The translations under genes were made by a program, and so were the position numbers. From contig DJGH01000066.1 of assembly GCA_002431635.1 (NCBI GenBank), positions 1 to 6,168 on the forward strand: a stretch of 6,168 bases of DNA, in the 5' to 3' direction. Positions 1 to 4,862 of the stretch are shown piece after piece; positions within the stretch are counted from its first letter, which is position 1; each line of letters begins with the position of its first letter. The DNA is from Petrotoga sp. UBA5851 (lineage in GTDB: Bacteria; Thermotogota; Thermotogae; Petrotogales; Petrotogaceae). The notes beneath the pieces were generated by a model. It had not been told where the DNA came from. It worked only from the letters and a program-made list of their open reading frames with translations, and did no database searches.

Positions 1-43
1 TCCACCTTTCACAGTGTTTATTCCCTATCTTTCCAAGTTTATT

Positions 44-71
44 TTGTTAACAGATTTTTTCGTGTTATAAT
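44..71 (+). promoter_or_regulatory. Sigma-70-type promoter for the L7Ae-infB operon
   Basis: A -35 box TTGTTA (44-49) is followed by a 16-nt spacer and a perfect -10 box TATAAT (66-71). A TG at 63-64 one base upstream makes it an extended -10. Transcription should begin near 78-79, leaving an AT-rich leader of about 57 nt before the GTG start at 136. The -35 box overlaps a small palindrome, TGTTAACA (45-52), which could bind a regulator but is short enough to be chance. No riboswitch-like fold or terminator was seen in the leader. The call rests on the sequence match only. Confidence 0.8.
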
Positions 72-135
72 AGATAAAAAGAAAATTTGTTATGTTCTAA
101 TTATTATGATTTACTTTATTTAAGGAGCGTGAAGC

Positions 136-471
136 GTGACCCAGGAGGATAAGATACTAGGATTGATAGGCTTTTGTTCAAAAACCAGGTCTTTTGTCTA
201 CGGGAAAGACAGGGTAAGGTCCTATATAAAAAATCCAAATCCGAATAAGTTTGTAATAATCGCCGCCGATTGTGGAGAGACGGTGAAAGATGATGTTATG
301 AAATCTTGTGAATCTCACAAGGTTCCTTTTATTCTTTTCAAGTCTAAAAATAAGGCAGATCTCGCCCAGGCTTTAGGTAAGGAACAAGAAGAGGTTAGTG
401 TTATAGGGCTTGAAGATTTTAATATAATAAAAGGAATATTAAAAATAGTCAATTCAGGGGGTGAGATATGA
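136..471 (+). CDS. L7Ae/YlxQ-family RNA-binding protein (ribosomal protein L7Ae-like)
   Basis: This 111-residue protein has the size of the L7Ae/L30e/S12e/Gadd45 fold and resembles YlxQ, the small RNA-binding protein encoded next to infB in Firmicutes and relatives. The N-terminal helix (residues 5-15, DKILGLIGFCS) leads to a basic segment with a GKD turn at 23-25. The L7Ae signature lies at about residues 39-66: FVIIAADCGETVKDDVMKSCESHKVPFI by position, with the hydrophobic strand, the AAD turn, the amphipathic helix and the VPF strand. The C-terminal part, with VSVIGLED (87-94) and a final helix, is also typical. Members of the fold bind kink-turn-like RNA, but the target of bacterial YlxQ is not well defined. 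The GTG start is supported by TAAGGAG at 121-127 with an 8-nt spacing. Its TGA overlaps the infB ATG, so the two are probably translationally coupled and act together in ribosome function. Confidence 0.85.
   Translation: MTQEDKILGLIGFCSKTRSFVYGKDRVRSYIKNPNPNKFVIIAADCGETVKDDVMKSCESHKVPFILFKSKNKADLAQALGKEQEEVSVIGLEDFNIIKGILKIVNSGGEI
302..324 (+). repeat. Intragenic hairpin in the L7Ae-like gene
   Basis: CTTGTGA (305-311) and TCACAAG (315-321) form a perfect 7-bp inverted repeat around a 3-nt loop. It can extend outward by one T-G wobble and two A-T pairs to 302 and 324. It lies within coding sequence (around residues 56-63). No immediate U-run follows, only a T-rich stretch from 323, so it is not a standard terminator. 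The inverted repeat is certain; any function is speculation. Confidence 0.45.
456..464 (+). promoter_or_regulatory. Ribosome binding site of infB and tandem ATGATG start
   Basis: AGGGGGTGA matches the Shine-Dalgarno consensus AGGAGGTGA at eight of nine positions and sits within the last codons of the upstream gene. Two adjacent in-frame ATGs follow, at 468 and 471. From the AGGGGG core the spacings are 6 and 9 nt, so either can serve. The first gives an ATGA stop-start overlap with the L7Ae-like gene. Confidence 0.7.
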
Positions 472-2612
472 TGTCAAAGACCCGAATTTATGAGCTTGCT
501 AAGGAGTTGGGAATGGGAAACAAAGAGTTCATTGATCTTCTTGAAAAAAAATTTGGGGTTACTGTTAAAAGTCATATGAGTACTTTGGAGGACGATACAG
601 TTGTTGCCGTGCGCAAACTTTTTGAAGAGGCTAAAAAAGCTGAAGAGCAGAAAAAGGAAAAAAAGCCTTCTGTCAAAGAGGAGCCAGCAAAAGTTAAAGA
701 GCCTCCGAAAGAGTTTAAAAAGGTTGAAGTTCCGAAAGCCGAACCTTCAAAAGCTTCTGATCATGTTTCCAAAGATGACAATATATTCGAGATAACTTTA
801 TCTCCATCTCAGATCAAATTGAACTTTCTTGCGGATAAGCTAAAAAAAAGTCAGACAGATATTATAAAGGCTATGTTTCTTAAGGGAACCATCTTAAGGG
901 CAGGACAGGATCTTTCTCTGGAACTGGCGGAGACGATCGCCCTTCATTATAATGCCATACTTACTTTGGGTCAGGAAGAAGTGGTACAGCCAGAAGTCTC
1001 TGCTCAGGACGATCTAGAAATTAGACTTAAGGAAAAATGGGAAAAGATATATAAGGAAAGAAGAAAGGATTTTAAGGACAGATTCCCTGTGGTAACTGTA
1101 ATGGGACATGTTGATCACGGAAAGACAACTTTGCTTGATAAGATCAGAAATACTAAAGTTGCAGAGAAGGAAGCAGGAGGAATTACCCAGTCCATAGGTG
1201 CTTACCAGGTTGGATATAAAGGAAAGAAAATAAGTTTTATAGATACTCCCGGTCACGAAGCTTTTACCGAAATGAGAGCCAGGGGTGCACAGGCAACTGA
1301 TATAGTTATTCTTATAGTTGCAGCCGATGACGGCGTCATGCCCCAGACTATTGAAGCTTACAATCATGCAAAAGATGCTCATGTTCCTGTTATTGTTGCT
1401 ATAAATAAGATTGACAAGCCAAACGCAAACGTTGAACTGACCAAACAGCAGCTGATATCAAAACTGAACCTCGTTCCTGAGGACTGGGGGGGAGATACCA
1501 TAACGGTTGAAATCTCTGCAAAATCAGGAAAAGGCATAGATGAACTTTTGGATATGATTCTTCTCGTTGCTGAAATGCAGGAGATAAAATATTATCCGAA
1601 GGGCAATGCAAGAGCCATTATAATTGAAAGCAGGCTGGACAAAAATCTTGGTCCGGTCGCAACAGTAATAGTTAAAGACGGTATTCTCAAAAACGGAGAC
1701 TTTTTTGTAGCAGGAAACACCTACGGAAAAGTTAGAAGAATGCAGGATGATTTCGGTAGAACCATAAAGGAAGCCACCGCACCTGCTCCTGTTCTCATAC
1801 AGGGGTTTGAAGATGTTCCGGATATGCACTCTATTTTTTACGCTGTTGATACTCTTGATGAAGCCAGAAGTATTTCCCAGAGTAAAAAGCTTATAGAAGA
1901 TAATAAGAGAATCGGGAAAAAACATATTCGTCTTGAAGAGTTCATGAAGTTAACAGATGAGAATAAAAAGAAAATTCTGAATATAATCCTTAAATCCGGC
2001 ACTTTCGGAGAGATAGAGGCTCTGAAAACCTCCATTGCCAAGCTTAAGAATCCTGATGTTGATCTGCAGGTTGTCCATGCCGGAATAGGCGCAGTTATCC
2101 CAAGCGATGTTATGCTTGCATCTGCCTCAGATGCTGTTATCCTAGGTTTTAGAGTCAAAGCAGACTCTAAAACTCTGAAGCTTGCCGAGCAGGAGGGAAT
2201 TCAGGTAAAACGTTATGAGATAATATTTAACCTCATAGACGATATAAAAAAAGCTCTTGAAGGTATGTTGGAGCCTGAAGAGATGGAAGCTGTAACCGGC
2301 GGCGGATATATAAAGGAACTTTTCAGAATAAAGAAAGTCGGAACCATTGCCGGTATTCAGGTAACAGAAGGTTATGTCAATAAGGACGGAAGCGTCAAGC
2401 TTTACAGAAACGGAAAGTTTGTAACCCAGGTAAAGATAGAGCAGCTTAAGCATTACAAGGATGATGTTAAATCCGTTGATGCTCCAAAGGAATGCGGAAT
2501 GAAGTTCTTCAACTTTGATGATCTTGTTGTAGGGGATGAACTGGAATTTCTTAAAACCGTCCAGGTTGAAAGAAAACTAGAGTTTGATGAGCAGAAAGAA
2601 AATAAAAAGTAA
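468..2612 (+). CDS. infB: Translation initiation factor IF-2
   Basis: IF-2 is the GTPase that brings initiator fMet-tRNA to the 30S subunit and promotes 50S joining in the cytoplasm. The 714-residue length fits bacterial IF-2. In order: an IF2_N domain at residues 1-53 (SKTRIYELAKELG), a Lys/Glu/Pro-rich linker at about 54-102, and a second IF2_N-like domain at about 105-162. The G domain then has G1 GHVDHGKT (213-220), G2 GGITQ (237-241), G3 DTPGH (259-263), G4 NKID (313-316) and G5 SAK (350-352). A beta-barrel domain II follows, then the IF-2 domain III at about 490-600, and the fMet-tRNA-binding C2 domain from about 610 with GTIAGIQVTEGYV. The family often has Cys where this protein has Ile in that last motif (GCxV type). 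The start is either of two tandem ATGs; the stop is directly followed by a terminator. It is cotranscribed with the L7Ae-like gene; rbfA, a frequent downstream partner, is absent. Confidence 0.98.
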   Translation: MMSKTRIYELAKELGMGNKEFIDLLEKKFGVTVKSHMSTLEDDTVVAVRKLFEEAKKAEEQKKEKKPSVKEEPAKVKEPPKEFKKVEVPKAEPSKASDHVSKDDNIFEITLSPSQIKLNFLADKLKKSQTDIIKAMFLKGTILRAGQDLSLELAETIALHYNAILTLGQEEVVQPEVSAQDDLEIRLKEKWEKIYKERRKDFKDRFPVVTVMGHVDHGKTTLLDKIRNTKVAEKEAGGITQSIGAYQVGYKGKKISFIDTPGHEAFTEMRARGAQATDIVILIVAADDGVMPQTIEAYNHAKDAHVPVIVAINKIDKPNANVELTKQQLISKLNLVPEDWGGDTITVEISAKSGKGIDELLDMILLVAEMQEIKYYPKGNARAIIIESRLDKNLGPVATVIVKDGILKNGDFFVAGNTYGKVRRMQDDFGRTIKEATAPAPVLIQGFEDVPDMHSIFYAVDTLDEARSISQSKKLIEDNKRIGKKHIRLEEFMKLTDENKKKILNIILKSGTFGEIEALKTSIAKLKNPDVDLQVVHAGIGAVIPSDVMLASASDAVILGFRVKADSKTLKLAEQEGIQVKRYEIIFNLIDDIKKALEGMLEPEEMEAVTGGGYIKELFRIKKVGTIAGIQVTEGYVNKDGSVKLYRNGKFVTQVKIEQLKHYKDDVKSVDAPKECGMKFFNFDDLVVGDELEFLKTVQVERKLEFDEQKENKK
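2146..2173 (+). repeat. Perfect 11-bp inverted repeat inside infB
   Basis: GTTTTAGAGTC (2146-2156) and GACTCTAAAAC (2163-2173) are exact reverse complements around the 6-nt loop AAAGCA, with one further possible G-U pair outside. The repeat lies in the domain III coding region, spanning residues 560-569 (GFRVKADSKT). The stem is AT-rich at its base and no U-run follows, so it is not an intrinsic terminator. It would form a stable mRNA hairpin. Whether it has a function is unknown. Confidence 0.55.
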
Positions 2613-2620
2613 TCTTAAAT

Positions 2621-2641
2621 GCCCCGTTTTACGGGGCTTTT
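2621..2641 (+). terminator. Rho-independent terminator after infB
   Basis: GCCCCGT (2621-2627), a TTT loop (2628-2630) and ACGGGGC (2631-2637) form a perfect 7-bp GC-rich stem. TTTTAGTTTAT follows. It begins 8 nt after the infB stop. The U-run is only four long before an A, so some read-through into the ABC gene is possible. It overlaps the last base of the first ATG (2619-2621) of the next reading frame, which argues against that ATG as the true start. Confidence 0.85.
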
Positions 2642-2650
2642 AGTTTATAC

Positions 2651-2658
2651 GGGAGTGA
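2651..2658 (+). promoter_or_regulatory. Candidate ribosome binding site for the ABC fusion gene
   Basis: GGGAGTGA is the only purine-rich Shine-Dalgarno-like stretch between the terminator and the first membrane segment. It contains the in-frame GTG at 2655 and lies 5 nt before an in-frame CTG at 2664. It is too close to serve the GTG and well placed only for the CTG, so the true start is unresolved. It cannot serve the ATG at 2619, which is upstream. Confidence 0.35.
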
Positions 2659-4160
2659 TTTTTCTGTTTTATTTTTTGGGCCTTGCAGTATACATTCTGA
2701 TCTGGTTTACGGTAAGCTTTTTTTATCCTTCTTTTATACTTCCCGGTCCTGGTCCGGTTTTTTTAAAGCTTTTTGCAATGCTCGGAGATTTTTCTTTCTG
2801 GAAAAGCTTTTTGGATACCTTTTTAAAACTTTTTTTGGGATTTATTCTGAGTCTTGGAATCGGAATACCTTTGGGTTTTTTTTCAGGCTTAAGCAGAAAA
2901 TTTTATGATTTTGTACGTCCTACGCTAATGTTTATGCAGGCAACACCTGTTGTGTCTTATATCTCTATAGCTCTGCTCTGGTTCGGTATAGGTTTTTATA
3001 CGCCGGTTTTTATATGCTTTGTTGTGATATTTCCGACAGTCGTTATAAACATAGCGGAAGGAGTTGGCTCAACTGACAGAAATCTTGTTATGTTAGGCAG
3101 AGTCTTTCGTTTATCCAAAAGTGATGTCATACGGTATATCTACATTCCTTCAATAGTACCTTTTATAAATTCTACCCTGAAGGTGGTCTGTGGTTCGTTG
3201 TGGCGTTCGGTTGTAATCGGCGAATTCATGGCTGGAAACAGGGGACTTGGTTATTTGTTGTCATTATCAAAATCTACTCTCAGAACCGATGAAGTATTTG
3301 CCAACACTTTATTTCTTATAATAGTGGGAATTATTTTTGAATTTATCGTCATGAAAATAAACTTTGTTCCCAAAGTGAACCTTTCTTCTGCTGATAAGCC
3401 CAATAACCATGTAAAATCAGCCACAGAGCATTTTATTGAATTACAGAGTATAAGCAAAAGCTTCGGCAGGGAAAAAATAATTAAAGAGCTCTCATTTAAA
3501 GTTGGTAATTCTCAGACAACTGCACTGCTTGGTCCTTCAGGAATTGGAAAAACCACAGTACTGAATATAATCGCAGGAACTGTCGGTCAGGACAGCGGAA
3601 ACGTTGTGACCAACCATGGCAGGATAGGCTATGTCTTTCAGGATGACAGACTTATCCCGTGGCTTTCGGTAAAAGATAACATAAAAATAGTAAACAGAAC
3701 TCTGGGTGACAACCAAGTTGACAGGATTCTTGATCTTCTCAATCTTAAAGGATGCGGTTCTATGATGCCAGCAGAACTTTCCGGAGGAATGAGAAAACGT
3801 GTAAATATCGCAAGAGCCATGGGATATTCATCTACTCTTCTGCTTTTGGATGAACCCTTCGGTTCGCTGGATATAAAGACCCGTTACGATATAATGATTG
3901 ATCTGCTTAATCTCAAAAAGGAAACTGGGATCTCTATTATTCTGGTTTCACACGATCCTTTTGAAACTTCACTTATGGCAGACCAGGTAATCATGCTTGA
4001 GGGCAGACCGGCAAGAATTGTATACCAGCAAGAGTACAAAAACTCTCTCGAAAGAAGCAAGCAAGAAAATAATACAATTATGAATGACCTTACTTACAGG
4101 ATTATAAACCATACTAAAGGAGAAAACGGCAATGATAAAAGCTCAGAATATTATTTTTGA
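2655..4160 (+). CDS. ABC transporter, fused permease and ATP-binding protein, nitrate/sulfonate/taurine (SsuCB/TauCB) type
   Basis: Permease and ATPase of a NitT/TauT-type importer form one inner-membrane polypeptide. The open frame begins at ATG 2619 (513 residues; numbering here uses it). That ATG lies at a terminator and has no ribosome binding site, so I prefer the GTG at 2655; CTG 2664 is also possible. The permease half (about 8-250) has roughly six hydrophobic segments, a TPVVSYISIALLWFG motif (109-123) typical of SsuC/TauC, and a coupling EAA-like loop at 147-178 (EGVG, then G160, then IPS). A polar linker (about 251-272) leads to the ATPase: Walker A GPSGIGKTT (305-313), Q-loop Gln341 in VFQDDRLIPW, signature LSGGM (387-391), Walker B with D411 and E412 in LDEPFGSLD, and switch His445. 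All catalytic residues are present. No substrate-binding protein gene is nearby, so the substrate (sulfonate, nitrate, thiamine precursor or other) cannot be named. The last 29 nt overlap the HAD gene. Confidence 0.9.
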   Translation: MIFLFYFLGLAVYILIWFTVSFFYPSFILPGPGPVFLKLFAMLGDFSFWKSFLDTFLKLFLGFILSLGIGIPLGFFSGLSRKFYDFVRPTLMFMQATPVVSYISIALLWFGIGFYTPVFICFVVIFPTVVINIAEGVGSTDRNLVMLGRVFRLSKSDVIRYIYIPSIVPFINSTLKVVCGSLWRSVVIGEFMAGNRGLGYLLSLSKSTLRTDEVFANTLFLIIVGIIFEFIVMKINFVPKVNLSSADKPNNHVKSATEHFIELQSISKSFGREKIIKELSFKVGNSQTTALLGPSGIGKTTVLNIIAGTVGQDSGNVVTNHGRIGYVFQDDRLIPWLSVKDNIKIVNRTLGDNQVDRILDLLNLKGCGSMMPAELSGGMRKRVNIARAMGYSSTLLLLDEPFGSLDIKTRYDIMIDLLNLKKETGISIILVSHDPFETSLMADQVIMLEGRPARIVYQQEYKNSLERSKQENNTIMNDLTYRIINHTKGENGNDKSSEYYF

Positions 4161-4779
4161 TATAGACGGTACTTTGGTTAACACAAGCCTTGTTTCAATT
4201 CCTGCATTTGAAATGGTTTTAAAACGGCTTCAGAATGACGGCTTCAATATAGGCAATCACACTAAGGAAGAGATAATGAAGTATATTGGTTTCACCATAG
4301 ACGAAATATGGAAAAATCTCTTTAAAAACGATGATCCGGTGCTTATTGAAAAGGCAATAAGGTATCTTGACCATTACGAGGAACTGGTTCTTCAACAGGC
4401 TGAAGATATCTTTTTTGAAGGAGTCGTACCTGTTCTCAGGACTCTCAAGGAAAAAGGAAAGAAATTATATCTTCTGTCCAACTGTAATATAAAGTATATG
4501 GAAAGCGTTCTTAGCAAAGGAATAAGACAGTTTATAGACTTTCCAAACTGTTCGGAAATGTACGGCTGGAAACAAAAGGATGAGGTTATCCGTATAATGA
4601 TGGAAAAGTATAACTCTAAAGACTTTGTGATGATCGGAGACCGTGAAAAGGATATATATGCAGCACATGTCAACCAAATCCCTGCTATAGGCTGCAACTA
4701 CGGATATGGAGGGGACGAAGTTAAAGATGCTGATATCATAGTTAGCAGCTTTTATGATATTCTAAAAGTTATAGATTAG
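4132..4779 (+). CDS. HAD-superfamily phosphatase, phosphoglycolate phosphatase (Gph)-like
   Basis: This 215-residue cytoplasmic hydrolase has the four HAD motifs. Motif I is DIDGT (residues 10-14), with D10 as the expected nucleophile and D12 as general acid/base. Motif II is LLSNC with S116 and N117. Motif III is the Lys in GWKQK (K147 or K149). Motif IV is GDREKD (169-174), with D170 and D174 as Mg2+ ligands. Residues about 15-85 are helical and form a C1-type cap, as in Gph, beta-phosphoglucomutase and related small-molecule phosphatases. This group has many substrates, so none is assigned. The ATG is supported by AAAGGAG at 4116-4122 with a 9-nt spacing. It begins inside the ABC fusion gene (29-nt overlap, different frame), which implies cotranscription and probable translational coupling. 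A functional link to the transporter, such as dephosphorylating an imported compound or an intermediate, is inference only. Confidence 0.88.
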   Translation: MIKAQNIIFDIDGTLVNTSLVSIPAFEMVLKRLQNDGFNIGNHTKEEIMKYIGFTIDEIWKNLFKNDDPVLIEKAIRYLDHYEELVLQQAEDIFFEGVVPVLRTLKEKGKKLYLLSNCNIKYMESVLSKGIRQFIDFPNCSEMYGWKQKDEVIRIMMEKYNSKDFVMIGDREKDIYAAHVNQIPAIGCNYGYGGDEVKDADIIVSSFYDILKVID

Positions 4780-4787
4780 TTTTTAAG

Positions 4788-4815
4788 TTTTTTTTAAGTG
4801 ATGACAATGTATAAT
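4788..4815 (+). promoter_or_regulatory. Probable promoter for htrA
   Basis: A perfect -10 box TATAAT lies at 4810-4815, preceded directly by TG. The -35 region is only a T-tract (about 4788-4793, 16-nt spacing), which is a poor match to TTGACA. The upstream T-rich direct repeat (TTTTTAAG at 4780-4787, then T8AAG to 4798) has no stem and is not an intrinsic terminator, so read-through from the HAD gene is also possible. Transcription would start near 4822, leaving a leader of about 40 nt. No heat-shock (CIRCE-type) repeat was seen. Confidence 0.55.
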
Positions 4816-4847
4816 AATAATACAAAACTTACTATAAGAACTATTAC

Positions 4848-4855
4848 GGAGGTGA
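4848..4855 (+). promoter_or_regulatory. Consensus ribosome binding site of htrA
   Basis: GGAGGTGA is a full anti-16S match and sits 7 nt before the ATG at 4863. It fixes the start of htrA and predicts strong translation, the best Shine-Dalgarno sequence in the window. Confidence 0.85.
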
Positions 4856-4862
4856 AGTTTTT

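Noticed and set aside
143..165. AGGAGG at 143-148 as a ribosome binding site for a downstream TTG start at 163
   Set aside because: The spacing of 14 nt is too long, and the residues before it (EDKILG) fit the family's N-terminal helix; GTG 136 has a well-placed site of its own.
601..795. A 64-codon Lys/Leu-rich open frame on the + strand inside infB
   Set aside because: It is the shifted-frame reading of the A-rich linker of IF-2 and lacks its own start signals.
544..849. Two 8-A runs in infB (544-551 and 842-849) as slippage sites
   Set aside because: They are explained by Lys codons in an AT-rich genome; the zero frame continues correctly and no downstream alternative-frame product is evident.
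2146..2173. Resemblance of GTTTTAGAGTC to type II CRISPR repeat starts (GTTTTAGAGC)
   Set aside because: There is only one copy, within infB coding sequence, with no array or cas gene; the similarity is coincidental.
1014..2453. Several minus-strand open frames of 70-133 codons opposite infB
   Set aside because: They lie fully within a highly conserved IF-2 coding region, have no ribosome binding sites or recognisable domains, and are rich in Cys, Ser and Phe as expected of antisense shadows.
2714..2812. Three copies of AAGCTTTTT (2714, 2766, 2804)
   Set aside because: They fall in a T-rich membrane-protein coding stretch, are unevenly spaced and read in different codon contexts, so composition explains them.
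4732..4761. AT-rich inverted repeat at the end of the HAD gene (GATATCATA and TATGATATT) as a terminator
   Set aside because: The stem is nearly all A-T with a 12-nt loop, and the T-tract lies about 18 nt beyond it, so it does not fit an intrinsic terminator.
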